DNA of 64,000 nucleotides from Coraliomargarita sp. (GTDB taxonomy: Bacteria > Verrucomicrobiota > Verrucomicrobiia > Opitutales > UBA953), in NCBI GenBank assembly GCA_024638885.1, contig JAHEJL010000005.1, positions 1-64,000 on the forward strand, written 5' to 3'. A program made the position numbers and the translations under genes. Position 1 is the first letter of the stretch, and every line of letters begins with the position of its first letter. Positions 18,321-29,293 of the stretch are shown here, piece after piece. The notes under the pieces were generated by a model. That model did not search any database. It was given only the letters and a program-made list of their open reading frames with translations, and was not told where the DNA came from.

Positions 18321-18860
18321 CTGAGTCGATGGCAGATGACGGATGGCTGAAAATGGAGGACAGGTGGCGTTTAGTCCGGTCGGGATTTTCGGTAGGATAT
18401 CAAGCCGCCGATGAGTCGGCCCACTAGGGTCATCTGTCCGGTGATGTTTCGGCTGTCCTCTGTTTCGATCAGGCCAGCGCGCTGGCAGACATCTATCTGA
18501 GACTCGAGTTCGCAGAGTGAGCCGCGGGCAATATAAAGGAATCTCAGCGAGTCTCGGTTGGTCCCCCTGCCATTGCCTTCGGCGACATTCGATGGGATGG
18601 AAATGGCTGCGCGTCGTAGCTGGTCGGCCAATCCTCGGTCGATGGTCGCGCGTCGTCTGACGCATAGCTTGTATATCAAAACGGCCAAGTCCCTGGATTC
18701 CGCCCAAGCCTTCAGCTGGCGGTAAGGCGGGCCTTCTGCCGAAGAATCCATGCTCCAGGGTGGTCGCTTGGCTCACGTATGGCAACGAGGGCAGCACCCC
18801 AGCCGCCTGTCGGGCGGTTTCTGTCATCGATGCAGCCCTCTGTCATCGACTCAGTCATCT
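18315..18860. mobile_element. S23 element B: four-helix-bundle gene bounded by heptad-repeat arms
   Basis: The ends are inverted: 18315-18337 and 18838-18860 match at 21 of 23 positions. Both arms begin AGATGAC then TGAGTCG, and continue in a 7-base register (left: ATGGCAG, ATGACGG, ATGGCTG; right, on the minus strand: ATGACAG, AGGGCTG, CATCGAT). The element holds one S23 gene on the minus strand. It starts on the trmL stop codon and ends 45 bases before the DUF3050 gene. No clear target duplication is seen. Confidence 0.6.
18371..18751 (-). CDS. Four-helix-bundle protein, S23 / 23S rRNA intervening-sequence protein family (copy B)
   Basis: This 126-residue protein is clearly paralogous to the copy at 14457. 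It has YRQLKAWAESRDLAVLIYKL, then DQLRRAAISIPSNVAEGNGRGTNRDSLRFLYIARGSLCELESQI, and ends in LIGGLISYRKSRPD, the normal family length. Functions proposed for S23 proteins are structural or RNA-binding; no enzyme motif is present. It is the only gene in element B and points against trmL, so it must have its own promoter. Base composition is less GC-rich than its neighbours (for example TTGTATATCAAAACGG within the gene), consistent with a different origin. Confidence 0.9.
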   Translation of the reverse strand: MDSSAEGPPYRQLKAWAESRDLAVLIYKLCVRRRATIDRGLADQLRRAAISIPSNVAEGNGRGTNRDSLRFLYIARGSLCELESQIDVCQRAGLIETEDSRNITGQMTLVGRLIGGLISYRKSRPD

Positions 18861-18905
18861 AGACCTCCCGCTTGCCTTTCCGTCCGCTCCCTTACCCTCC
18901 TCCTC

Positions 18906-19676
18906 ATGACCCGAATCGACGCCGTCCGCGCCCGTATCGCGCCCGCCCGCGCCCGCCTGCTCGCGCACCCGCTTTACGCGCGCATGGCTTCGCTCGACGA
19001 CGTACGCGTGTTCATGCGTTCCCACGTCTTCGCGGTCTGGGATTTCATGTCGCTGCTGAAGCGATTGCAGCGCGACCTGACCTGCGTGACCGTCCCCTGG
19101 GTGCCCGTCGGCGATGCGGAAGTACGTTTCCTGATCAACGAGATCGTCTGCGGCGAGGAATCCGATGTCGACCCGAAGGGCACCCGCATCTCGCACTTCG
19201 ACCTGTATCTGCGCGCGATGCGCGAAGCCGGCGCCGAGACCGCTTCCGTCGAGAAGGCCCTGGCTTCCGTCCGCGCGGGTGGCTCGACCGCCGCCGCGCT
19301 GGTTTCGGCCGGCGTCACGGCCGGCGCCGCCGCTTTCTCTGGTGCGACCTTCGCCCTCGCGGCGAACGGCAAGTCCCATGAGGTCGCCGCGGCCTTCACG
19401 TTCGGCCGCGAGGACCTGATCCCCGATATGTTCACCGAACTGGTCACGCGCCTGAGCCGCGAGTATCCGGGCAAACTGGACACCTTCCGTTATTACCTCG
19501 AGCGCCACATCGAGGTCGACGGCGGCCACCACGGCGCCATCTCGCTGCGCATGGTCGAGCTGCTCTGCGGCGACGACGATCGCAAGTGGGCCGAGGCCGC
19601 CGACGCCTCCGTCGCCGCCATCGAGGCGCGCATCGCCCTGTGGGATGCGATCGTCGGCGACCTTAAGGCTGCCTGA
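18906..19676 (+). CDS. DUF3050 protein (heme-oxygenase-like fold)
   Basis: This 256-residue soluble protein has the DUF3050 pattern: LLAHPLYARMASLDDVRVFMRSHVFAVWDFMSLLKRLQ at the N-terminus, an INEIVCGEESD segment, and the late YLERHIEVDGGHHGAISLRMVELL with conserved His and Glu. The fold is heme-oxygenase/TenA-like, and the histidines and acidic residues suggest a di-metal oxidase-type site, but no substrate is known. The start at 18906 lies 45 bases beyond element B. It ends in a 14-base convergent overlap with the DUF1080 gene. Confidence 0.8.
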   Translation: MTRIDAVRARIAPARARLLAHPLYARMASLDDVRVFMRSHVFAVWDFMSLLKRLQRDLTCVTVPWVPVGDAEVRFLINEIVCGEESDVDPKGTRISHFDLYLRAMREAGAETASVEKALASVRAGGSTAAALVSAGVTAGAAAFSGATFALAANGKSHEVAAAFTFGREDLIPDMFTELVTRLSREYPGKLDTFRYYLERHIEVDGGHHGAISLRMVELLCGDDDRKWAEAADASVAAIEARIALWDAIVGDLKAA

Positions 19677-20391
19677 CGCGCAGGTTACGGTATTCGACCT
19701 TCATCGGCGGGCCGACGTGCACCTGGACGCCGAGCTTGCCCTCGGGGTGACGGGCCGCCGCATCGTCGTCGATGACCACGCTCATGACGTGGCCGTTCAA
19801 GAGGTGCGTCTGGACGCCGCCGCGGACGATGAGATGGTATTCGTTCCAGTCGCCGCTGCGGATGAAGGCCGCGAGCTCCTTCGGGTCGCCGACCGATCCG
19901 ATGACTTCGGCCTTCCGGCCCGGGCGGATGCGCGTGATCTGGCCGCGGAGCGCGTTGAACGTGCGGCCGCGTTCCTCGTAGTTCTGGCCGGTGTATTTGT
20001 TCTGGCCGTCGATGTCCGCCTGCGGGCCGGTCAGCGCGAAGGTCAGTCCGGCGACGTCGGCGCTATGATAGTTGATGCCGCTGTTGCCGCGCTCCGAGAT
20101 GCGGTATTCCGCCTTCAGCTCGAAGTCGCCGGGCAGGGCGCCGTCCCAGATGATGAAGGTGTTGCGCTTCACGATGGTCTCCGGGGTGATCTCGCCGACG
20201 ATCGCGCCGCCTTCGCATCGCCAATACTTCGGGTCGCCGGTCCAGCCCTTCAGCGTCTGCCCGTCGAAGAGGCTCTTCCATCCCAGGCTCTCTTCGGCCG
20301 AAGGCACGGGCATGGTCTGCTTCGGCGCAGGCGGGATGACTTCGGCGGCGCCGAGGTGGGCGCAGGCGGCGAGCAGGAGGAGCGTCTTCAT
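19663..20391 (-). CDS. Secreted DUF1080 (3-keto-disaccharide hydrolase-type) protein
   Basis: This 242-residue protein has a signal peptide (MKTLLLLAACAHLGAAE) and one DUF1080 jelly-roll. It shows WKSLFDGQTLKGWTGDPKYWRCEGGAIVGE, FELKAEYRISERGNSGINYHSAD and the C-terminal EGKLGVQVHVGPPMKVEYRNLRVR. Members with this domain include 3-ketoglycoside hydrolases, and many are expanded in Planctomycetes and Verrucomicrobia. The start at 20391 was chosen for the signal peptide; the frame opens 16 codons earlier. It stands alone between convergent DUF3050 and the eamA operon. Confidence 0.85.
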   Translation of the reverse strand: MKTLLLLAACAHLGAAEVIPPAPKQTMPVPSAEESLGWKSLFDGQTLKGWTGDPKYWRCEGGAIVGEITPETIVKRNTFIIWDGALPGDFELKAEYRISERGNSGINYHSADVAGLTFALTGPQADIDGQNKYTGQNYEERGRTFNALRGQITRIRPGRKAEVIGSVGDPKELAAFIRSGDWNEYHLIVRGGVQTHLLNGHVMSVVIDDDAAARHPEGKLGVQVHVGPPMKVEYRNLRVRQP

Positions 20392-20449
20392 GGCGGGGTA
20401 GGCCTTGATAGGCCGACGGCCGGGAGAGGTCGCTCCCAAAATCAGCCGC

Positions 20450-21340
20450 TCAGAGGCGGCGTAGCAGGATCACGCCGCCGATGGCGATGGCGCCGCCGAC
20501 CCAGAGCCGCCACGACGGGCGCTGGCCTTCCACGGCCCATTGCATCGTCAGGCCGAAGAGCGGCGTGAGCGCGACGACGCTGAGCACGAGCGCCGCGGGA
20601 TGCAGCGTCAGCGCCCATTGGTAGCAGGCCACGCCGAGGGCCGGTCCGGCGATGCCGTTCATCAGCATCCACCAAGGCGCGGTCGCGAAGGCGTAAGGCC
20701 GACGCACCTTCGCGAGCAGGCCGTCCTTACGGGACATCCAAAGGACGAAGAGGATCACGAGCGGGACGCCGCCGAGGAGGCGCACGAAGGCCTGCGCGAA
20801 GCCGTCGGGAATCGTTTCGCCGGCCTGGCGGCAGGCCTCGGCCGCCATCGGCGTGCTGACGGCGCCGCAGGCCTGGCCGAACGCCGAGAGGAGTCCCAGC
20901 CAGACGCCGGTCCGGCGGTCCGCGGGGTCGCCTTCCGCGGGAGCGCCGAGCGCCACGCCGACGCCGATGAGGATCACGAGCGCGGCCAGCATCTGTGCGC
21001 CGTTGGGCGAGAGCCCGAGGGCTTCGTATTCGAGGAGGAGGGCGATCGGCGCGGCCAGGCACTGCGTGAGCAGCATGGTCAGGCCGACGCCGATGCGCGG
21101 CAGGGCGTGGAAGAGGGCGATGTCGCCGATCCCGAGGCCGAGCACGCCGCCGAGGATCAGCCAGCCCCAGCCGGCGCAGAAGGGATGCCGGCCGCTGAGC
21201 AGCACGAAGAGACCGACGACCACGATCGCCACCATGAGCCGGCCGAGGTTCGCGAGGTCGGGTCCGTGGTGCGCCGAGCTGCGACGGGCGCAGGTCACGG
21301 ACCAGGCGTAGAAGAAGGCGGCTCCGAGGGCGTAGTCCAT
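20450..21340 (-). CDS. DMT-superfamily (EamA-type) permease
   Basis: This 296-residue inner-membrane protein has about ten hydrophobic helices in two EamA-like halves (about 1-130 and 150-295). Typical features are LGLGIGDIALFHALPRIGVGLTMLLTQC in the first half and NGIAGPALGVACYQWALTLHPAALVLSVVALTPLF in the second. DMT carriers export metabolites or amino acids, and the substrate is not predictable here. The ATG overlaps the hemW stop by one base (TGATG), so it is the last gene of sufT-hemW-eamA. Confidence 0.85.
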   Translation of the reverse strand: MDYALGAAFFYAWSVTCARRSSAHHGPDLANLGRLMVAIVVVGLFVLLSGRHPFCAGWGWLILGGVLGLGIGDIALFHALPRIGVGLTMLLTQCLAAPIALLLEYEALGLSPNGAQMLAALVILIGVGVALGAPAEGDPADRRTGVWLGLLSAFGQACGAVSTPMAAEACRQAGETIPDGFAQAFVRLLGGVPLVILFVLWMSRKDGLLAKVRRPYAFATAPWWMLMNGIAGPALGVACYQWALTLHPAALVLSVVALTPLFGLTMQWAVEGQRPSWRLWVGGAIAIGGVILLRRL

Positions 21341-22479
21341 CAGTCGAATTTCTCCAGGACGGCCACGCCGACGGCGTCAGCCCGCATGCGGCCTTCGCCG
21401 GTCAGGCGGAAATGCGTGCCGGCGAGTTCCATGAGGTCTTCCTCGACGAGGTCGGCGAAGAGGTCGCGCACGCCCTGCGGGAGCGGCGTGCCGAAGCGCG
21501 TGGCGAGGGCGAAGGGGTCGACGCCGGCGTTCAGGCGCAGGCCGAAGACGAGCGCGTCGCAGAGCAGGTCGGCGGGGCTGAGGTCCTTGACCTGTTCGAG
21601 CACGGGCTGGCCGGCTTCGACGCCCTTGATCCATTGGTCGAGGTTCGCGGGATTGGTCCAGCGACGGTCGCCCCATTGCGAAGCGGCCGAGGGGCCGTAG
21701 CCGATCCAGGAGCCCATCTCCCAGGTGATGAGGTTGTGCCGGCAGGCGTGGCCCGGCTGCGCGAAGTTGGAAGTCTCGTACTGGGCGTAGCCCTCCGCTT
21801 CGAGCGTCTCCCAGGTGCGGCGGTAAAGGAACGCTTCGAGCTCGCGGTCGATCTTCACCTTGCCCTGCGAGAGCTTCACGAACATCGCGGTGTCTTCCTC
21901 GAACGTGAGGCAATAGGTCGAAAGGTGGTCGGGTCGGAGCGACATCGCGCGGGCGAGGTCGTCGGTCCAGCGCTTCTCATCCTGCCCGGGGATGGCGAAA
22001 ATCAGGTCGAGGTTGCGCGAGGCGAAGCCCGCGGCCTCGATCAGCTCCCAGGCCTCCATGATCTGCTTGGGCGAGTGACGGCGGCCGAGCGCGTCGAGCG
22101 TCGCGTCGTCGAAGCTCTGCACTCCCATCGAGACGCGCGTCACGCCGATCTCCTTCAGCGCGGCGAGCTTGTCGGCGCGCACCGACGAAGGCGCGAGCTC
22201 GACGGTCCATTCGCCGGGCCGGCCGGCGGCCTTGGTCATCGCGTGGCCGAGGCGGCGCAGGTCGTCGGCGGGCAGGAGGCCCGGCGTGCCGCCGCCCCAG
22301 AAGGCGGTCTCGACGCGGCCGGGCGGGTGCAGTTCCATCTCGCGTTCGATCGCGGCGAGGTAGCGTTCGATCTCCCCGCGCTTGGGCTGCTCCTGGTAGA
22401 AGGAGCAGAAGTCGCAGGACGACGCGCAGAACGGGACGTGCAGGTACAGCGCCGTCGCGGACTGGACGGGCGCGGACAT
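21340..22479 (-). CDS. hemW: Radical SAM heme chaperone HemW-like protein
   Basis: HemW binds heme and a [4Fe-4S] cluster and is thought to insert heme into respiratory enzymes. The 379-residue protein has the radical-SAM motif C-X3-C-X2-C at Cys18, Cys22 and Cys25 followed by SF. The Phe at this place is typical of HemW rather than the cysteine of oxygen-independent coproporphyrinogen oxidase (HemN). Also present are FWGGGTPGLL, GVTRVSMGVQSFDD, and the C-terminal HemN_C domain. I chose ATG 22479, one base into the sufT stop (TGATG), over an in-frame GTG at 22482. Placement after sufT fits an Fe-S/heme maturation operon. Confidence 0.9.
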   Translation of the reverse strand: MSAPVQSATALYLHVPFCASSCDFCSFYQEQPKRGEIERYLAAIEREMELHPPGRVETAFWGGGTPGLLPADDLRRLGHAMTKAAGRPGEWTVELAPSSVRADKLAALKEIGVTRVSMGVQSFDDATLDALGRRHSPKQIMEAWELIEAAGFASRNLDLIFAIPGQDEKRWTDDLARAMSLRPDHLSTYCLTFEEDTAMFVKLSQGKVKIDRELEAFLYRRTWETLEAEGYAQYETSNFAQPGHACRHNLITWEMGSWIGYGPSAASQWGDRRWTNPANLDQWIKGVEAGQPVLEQVKDLSPADLLCDALVFGLRLNAGVDPFALATRFGTPLPQGVRDLFADLVEEDLMELAGTHFRLTGEGRMRADAVGVAVLEKFD

Positions 22480-23024
22480 CACTCGAGGCCGAGCTGCTTG
22501 CGGCCTGCTTCCGAGATCATGCGCGGATTCCAGACCGGGTCCCAGACGATCTCGACCTCGGCGGATTCGACACCGGGCAGGGCTTCGAGCTTGGACTTCG
22601 CGTCCGCCGCGATGACGGGGCCCATGCCGCAGCCTTGGGCGGTGAGGGTCATCTTGGCGGCGACCTTCTGGCCGCCGCGTTCGCCGGGCGAAAGCTCGAG
22701 GTGGTAGATCAGGCCGAGGTCCACGATGTTGACCGGGATCTCGGGGTCGAAGCAGCCCTTGAGGGCTTCCCAGAGCGCTTCCTGGTTCACCGGGCCGCTG
22801 ACGACGGCTTCCTCCTTCTTGCCGTATTGGGCCACGGCATCCGGCCCGAGGGCTTCGATGTCGGCCGGGGCGATGCGGAAAAGGCCCATCGGGGTGCGGA
22901 CGGTGACCGAGCCGCCGAGCGCCTGGGAGACGGTGACTTCCGTGCCGGCTTCGAGCACCACGATGTCCCCGGCAGGGATCAAGGTCGCGGCGCTGTCGCG
23001 GATGAGCTTATGGACGGAGGACAT
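22479..23024 (-). CDS. sufT: Fe-S assembly protein SufT (MIP18/DUF59 family, long form)
   Basis: SufT-type proteins take part in Fe-S cluster maturation. The 181-residue protein has an N-terminal extension (about 1-75, typical of the long SufT form) and a DUF59 domain (about 80-175). The domain shows CFDPEIPVNIVDLGLIYHLEL, the conserved functional cysteine in LTAQGCGMGP, and VESAEVEIVWDPVWNPRMISE. No other suf genes are in view. It is the first gene of an operon with hemW and the permease. Confidence 0.9.
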   Translation of the reverse strand: MSSVHKLIRDSAATLIPAGDIVVLEAGTEVTVSQALGGSVTVRTPMGLFRIAPADIEALGPDAVAQYGKKEEAVVSGPVNQEALWEALKGCFDPEIPVNIVDLGLIYHLELSPGERGGQKVAAKMTLTAQGCGMGPVIAADAKSKLEALPGVESAEVEIVWDPVWNPRMISEAGRKQLGLE

Positions 23025-23173
23025 GCAGAGAAAACAGGCGGTTAACCCCCGGGACGCAAGCGTGGGGTGCGGCCCGGATGTGCTTTTGGCGGTGGTCGGG
23101 TTGCAGGAGACGATGACGTGCGGGATTGTGGCCGGCCGGCCGCGGGCTAACTTGTCCGCAACCCCTTCTTCCC

Positions 23174-26100
23174 ATGCGTAGCTTCCTGGCTCTGTTCCTC
23201 GCCTTGTCCCTTCACTCCGCCCCCGTGCCGATCTTCGATGGCAAGACCCTGGCCGGCTGGGAGGGCGACACCGCCTGGTGGCGCGTCGAGGGGGGCGAGA
23301 TCCGCGGCGGCTCCTTCAAGACGAAGGTCCCGAAGAATCTCTTCCTCGCGACGGAGAAGTCCTACCAGAACTTCGACCTGCGCATCAAGCTGCGCCTGAC
23401 CGGCACGGGCTTCGTCAACAGCGGCATCCAGATGCGCAGCGTCCGCGTGCCGGACAGTTCCGAGATGAGCGGCTACCAGGTCGACTACGGTAAGGGCTGG
23501 TACGGCAAACTCTACGACGAGAGCCGTCGCAACAAGGTCATCGCCGAATCGAAGGATGCCGCCGCCGTGCTCGCCGCCGTGAAGGAAGGCGAGTGGAACG
23601 AGTATCGCATCCTCGCCGAAGGCAACCGCATCCGCAGCTGGGTCAACGGCGTGCCGGCGCTCGACTATGTCGAGAACGAGCCGAACATCGCCGCCGACGG
23701 CAAAATCGGCATCCAGATCCACTCCGGCGGCCTGGCCGAGGTGCAGGCGAAGGACATCACGATCGAGGAACTGCCCGCCACGCCCGGCGCGCTGACGTGG
23801 GACAAGGTGAAGCCGACGCCGAAGAAGGCCGAGCCGGCCAAGGCCGCGTCGACGAAGAAGGATACGAGCTACAACGACGTCCAGGGCGTCCGCCGTTCGG
23901 CCGAGGAACAGCAGAAGCTGTTCAAGCTGCCCGAAGGTTTCGAGATCGAGCTCTTCGCCAAGGAGTCCGCCGACTTCGGCAAGTTCATCATGCTGATCTT
24001 CGACCAGCAGGGCAGGGCGTGGTCCAGCACCGCGCTGGAATACCCGGTCGACGCCAACGAGAACCCGGCCGCGGCCGAAGCGCTTTATAAATCCAAGGCC
24101 CGCGACAAGGTGGTCGTCTTCGACCAGCCTTTCGCGTCCGGCGTACGTCAGCCGCGCGCGTTCGCCGACGGTCTCGCGATTCCCGAAGGCGTCCTGCCGC
24201 TCAAGGATGGCGCCATCGTGCAGCATGGTCACGACGTCGTGTTCCTGCGCGACACCGACGGCGACGGCAAGGCCGACCGGCGCGAGGTCCTGCTGACGGG
24301 CTTCGGCGTCCAGGATTCTCACCTCTTCCCGCACCAATTCACGCGCGCGCCGTTCGGATGGATGTGGCTCGCGCAGGGCGCCTTCAACTCCGGCAAGGTC
24401 ACCTCGGCCAAGGGCGACGTGACCGATTTCCCGAGCACGCGCATGGCCCGCTTCCGCGCCGACGGCAGCTTCTTCGAGCCGACGAGCGTCGGGCCGTGCA
24501 ACATCTGGGGCCTCGTCCTGACGGGCGAAGGCGAGGCGTTCATCCAGGAGGCCAACGACTATGGCTATCCGGTGATGCCGTTCCATGAGTACGCCCTCTA
24601 CCCCGGTTGCGCCGACCGCCTCGCGAAGTCCTACCAGCCGCCGTTCCCCGTCCAGGCACCCGACTTCAAGATGGGCGGCACGGGCCTCAGCGGCCTGGCG
24701 CTTTCCGACCTCGGTGTCTGGCCGAAGGGCTACGACGGCGTGATGTATGTCGCGAATCCGATCACCTCCAAGGTGAACGCGATCCGCCAGCATCGCGAAG
24801 GCTCGGGCTATCGCCTCGAACACCTCGACGACTTCATCACCTGCGACGATCCGTTCTTCCGCCCCATCGCGATGACGATGGGGCCTGACGGCTGCCTCTA
24901 CGTCATCGACTGGTATAACAAGATCATCAGCCACAACGAGGTCGCCCGTAACCATCCCGACCGCGACAAGCAGTCCGGCCGCATCTGGCGCATCAAGCCG
25001 AAGGGCTTCGTCCCGCAGCCGGTGCCGGATTATACCAAGCTCGCCTCCGCCGACCTGGTCGCCCGTCTGGGCTCGAAGGTGACCGCCGACGCCCACCTCG
25101 CCTGGCAGACCCTCGCCGACCGTCGCCCCGAAGAGGCGATCACCGCCACGCTCGCCACGATCGCGGGCGACGTCTCCGCCCCCGCGGCCCGTCGCATCCA
25201 GGCCCTCTGGGTCCTCGCCGAGTACGGCCAGAAGGTCGGCCCGCTCGCCGAGCGTCTGCTCGTCGATCCGAATCGCAACGTCCGCCGCGAGGCCGTCAAC
25301 GCCCTCCGTCATCTTGGCGCTTGGTCGCCGCACTTCGCCGCGCTCGCGGCTCTCTCGGCCGATCCGGATGCCGAAGTCCGCGCCGCCGCCATCAAGGCGC
25401 TGGGCGAGTCCTCCGCCAAGCATCCCGCCGCCCTCGGCGTGATGATGCGCTTCGCCGGTCCTTCGCTCGAAGGCCCCGTCGCCCCGGATCGCCGCGGCAA
25501 GCCGATCAAGGTCAGCGCCGCCTATGAGCGGGAGTTCGAACGCTTCCTGGTGCGCATGTATCTCGAGCGTCAGCCCGAAGCCGTCGCGGCCTTCCTCGCC
25601 TCGGCCGAAGCCAAGTCGCTGCCCGCCGAAGGGCGCATGTTCGCCGCGCTCGCGCTTGACCCGAAGGTCGGCGCGCCGCTCGTCGCCGAGCTCGTCGGCC
25701 AGCTGAACCGCGCGCCGGGCCCGGACGAACTCTTCGCCGTCGCCAAGACGCTCGATCAGCCCGCCAGCGTCGCCGTGCTGCGCAAGCTCCTGGCCGACGC
25801 CTCCGTCCGTAATCGCGTCGCGGAGCAGCTGCTCGCCTTCCGCACCGACCTCGATCCGACCAAGGTCGGGCCCGTCGTCACCGAGGCCGCCCAGGCGCTG
25901 CTGAAGCAGGGTGCCGCCGAGCAGGCGCTGGCCGCCCAGCTGATCGGCGGCTTCCAATTGCTCGAGCTCGAGGACGCGCTTCTTGCCTTGGTTGGCCGTG
26001 AGGATGCCCGCCGCGCGGCCCTGTTGGGCCTGCAGCAGTTGCGCACGACCAAGCCCGAGGGGCTCGCGGCGTTGGTCGGTACGGCTCCGACCGACGTGTC

Positions 26101-27421
26101 GAACCTCGCCTTGCGCGCCTTGGTCGCTTCCCGCGCTCCGCAGGCTTCCGTCCTCGCGATGAAGCTCTATCCGTCCCTGTCCGTGAACGACCGCAAGGTC
26201 GTGCTCGACGGCATCAGCGGGACCAAGGCCGGCGCCAAGGCCATCGCGGCCGGCCTGGCCGACAAGTCCGTCGCGGTCGCCGACATCGAGATCCCTGTCG
26301 CCGAGAAACTGGCCATCGCCCTCGGCGACAGTCCTGAACTCGCGGCGGTGTCCGCCCAGCTCGGCGGCGTGTTCCGCAGCGTGCTCGCCCTCGACGGTAC
26401 CGACGACGCGGTCGCCGGCGGCGGCATCGCGCTGAAGGGCCCCTTCACCGTGGAGTCGTGGGTGCGTCTCGACGGCAAGATCGACAACAAGGCCAGCCTG
26501 CTCGGCGCGGCCGGTAAGCTGGACCTCAACTTCTTCGGCGGCGCGCTCCGGGCCTATCTGGGCGGAGAGATTCGCGATGCCGTCATCTCGGCCAAGCCGG
26601 TTTCTGCGGGCATCTGGACGCACGTCGCGTTCACCCGCGACGCCGCGGGCATCCTGCGCCTCTATCAGGATGGCGAGCTCACCGGCACCTCCAAGGTCGC
26701 CGTCGCGCATGACCTGACGGGCCTGACCATCGGTTGGTCCGGACCGAAGGGCGGCCCCCTCGGCGCCTTTGCCGAATACCGTATCTGGAACGTCGAGCGT
26801 CAGCCGGCCGAGATCCGGACGAACATGACCCGCACCTTCGCGGGCGAGTCGCTCCCGACGTCGCTCGTCTTCGCTTCGGCCAACGGCAACGCCTGGGGTA
26901 AGCTCGGCAAGGGCGCCAAGGTCGTGCGCACCACCGACGCGCCGCCGCTCCTCAACGCCGAGCAGTTCGCGGCCCTGGAGAAGAAGACCGCGCGCTACTT
27001 CGCCCTGGCGCAGAAGGGCGGCGACCCCGCCAAGGGCAAGGTCGTCGTGGCGCTCTGCCAGTCCTGCCACATGATCAACGGACAGGGCGGCCTCATCGGA
27101 CCGAACCTCTCCGGCGCGGGCGCGATGGGCACGGAAGCCGTCCTGCGCAACATCATCGACCCCAACGCCGCGATCGAAGCCGCCTACCGTATCTTCCAGG
27201 TGAAGCTCAAGGCCGGCGAAGTGATCGAGGCCTTCTACGTCTCCGAAGACGCGACCGCCTATGTGCTCCGTCAGCCGGGCGGCGCCGACCGTCGCGTGCC
27301 GAAGGCCGAGGTCGCGTCCGCCAAGTATCTGCGCCGTTCGCTGATGCCGGAAGGTCTCCTCGACGGCTTCACGGACGAGCAGGTCACGGACCTCTTCGCC
27401 TACCTGAAGACGCTGAAATAA
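23174..27421 (+). CDS. Giant PVC-type heme-binding protein: DUF1080 + sugar-dehydrogenase propeller + HEAT + LamG + cytochrome c
   Basis: This 1415-residue exported protein begins with a signal peptide (MRSFLALFLALSLHSAP). Domains in order: a DUF1080 jelly-roll (about 17-215, IFDGKTLAGWEGDTAWWRVEGG) and a membrane-bound-dehydrogenase/GSDH-like propeller (about 245-605, starting FKLPEGFEIELFAKE). HEAT-like repeats follow (about 615-775) with a further helical region, then a LamG/ConA-like domain (about 1070-1230). A C-terminal cytochrome c with CQSCH (Cys1295-His1299) and GGLIGPNLSG closes the protein. This architecture belongs to PVC-superphylum periplasmic proteins thought to oxidise sugars or alcohols and pass electrons to a heme. 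Both an N-terminal glycan-type domain and a LamG are present, so a polysaccharide-related substrate is likely but unproven. Confidence 0.9.
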   Translation: MRSFLALFLALSLHSAPVPIFDGKTLAGWEGDTAWWRVEGGEIRGGSFKTKVPKNLFLATEKSYQNFDLRIKLRLTGTGFVNSGIQMRSVRVPDSSEMSGYQVDYGKGWYGKLYDESRRNKVIAESKDAAAVLAAVKEGEWNEYRILAEGNRIRSWVNGVPALDYVENEPNIAADGKIGIQIHSGGLAEVQAKDITIEELPATPGALTWDKVKPTPKKAEPAKAASTKKDTSYNDVQGVRRSAEEQQKLFKLPEGFEIELFAKESADFGKFIMLIFDQQGRAWSSTALEYPVDANENPAAAEALYKSKARDKVVVFDQPFASGVRQPRAFADGLAIPEGVLPLKDGAIVQHGHDVVFLRDTDGDGKADRREVLLTGFGVQDSHLFPHQFTRAPFGWMWLAQGAFNSGKVTSAKGDVTDFPSTRMARFRADGSFFEPTSVGPCNIWGLVLTGEGEAFIQEANDYGYPVMPFHEYALYPGCADRLAKSYQPPFPVQAPDFKMGGTGLSGLALSDLGVWPKGYDGVMYVANPITSKVNAIRQHREGSGYRLEHLDDFITCDDPFFRPIAMTMGPDGCLYVIDWYNKIISHNEVARNHPDRDKQSGRIWRIKPKGFVPQPVPDYTKLASADLVARLGSKVTADAHLAWQTLADRRPEEAITATLATIAGDVSAPAARRIQALWVLAEYGQKVGPLAERLLVDPNRNVRREAVNALRHLGAWSPHFAALAALSADPDAEVRAAAIKALGESSAKHPAALGVMMRFAGPSLEGPVAPDRRGKPIKVSAAYEREFERFLVRMYLERQPEAVAAFLASAEAKSLPAEGRMFAALALDPKVGAPLVAELVGQLNRAPGPDELFAVAKTLDQPASVAVLRKLLADASVRNRVAEQLLAFRTDLDPTKVGPVVTEAAQALLKQGAAEQALAAQLIGGFQLLELEDALLALVGREDARRAALLGLQQLRTTKPEGLAALVGTAPTDVSNLALRALVASRAPQASVLAMKLYPSLSVNDRKVVLDGISGTKAGAKAIAAGLADKSVAVADIEIPVAEKLAIALGDSPELAAVSAQLGGVFRSVLALDGTDDAVAGGGIALKGPFTVESWVRLDGKIDNKASLLGAAGKLDLNFFGGALRAYLGGEIRDAVISAKPVSAGIWTHVAFTRDAAGILRLYQDGELTGTSKVAVAHDLTGLTIGWSGPKGGPLGAFAEYRIWNVERQPAEIRTNMTRTFAGESLPTSLVFASANGNAWGKLGKGAKVVRTTDAPPLLNAEQFAALEKKTARYFALAQKGGDPAKGKVVVALCQSCHMINGQGGLIGPNLSGAGAMGTEAVLRNIIDPNAAIEAAYRIFQVKLKAGEVIEAFYVSEDATAYVLRQPGGADRRVPKAEVASAKYLRRSLMPEGLLDGFTDEQVTDLFAYLKTLK

Positions 27422-27486
27422 GCCCTGCCTGAGCCCCTGCGCCTTCTTCGCTTGCCGAGGGGACGTAGGGGCTTACGGCTTGAGGC

Positions 27487-29265
<1,779 letters not shown>

Positions 29266-29293
29266 GCGCCGTAAGGCGACGAGGGCGCAGGCT

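Noticed and set aside
23147..27070. Long antisense open frame opposite the PVC cytochrome protein
   Set aside because: Same GC artefact. The plus strand has a signal peptide, recognisable domains and a CxxCH motif.
27433..27476. Terminator after the PVC cytochrome gene
   Set aside because: AGCCCCTGCG/CGTAGGGGCT can pair, but there is no T-run and the region overlaps the probable argS promoter.
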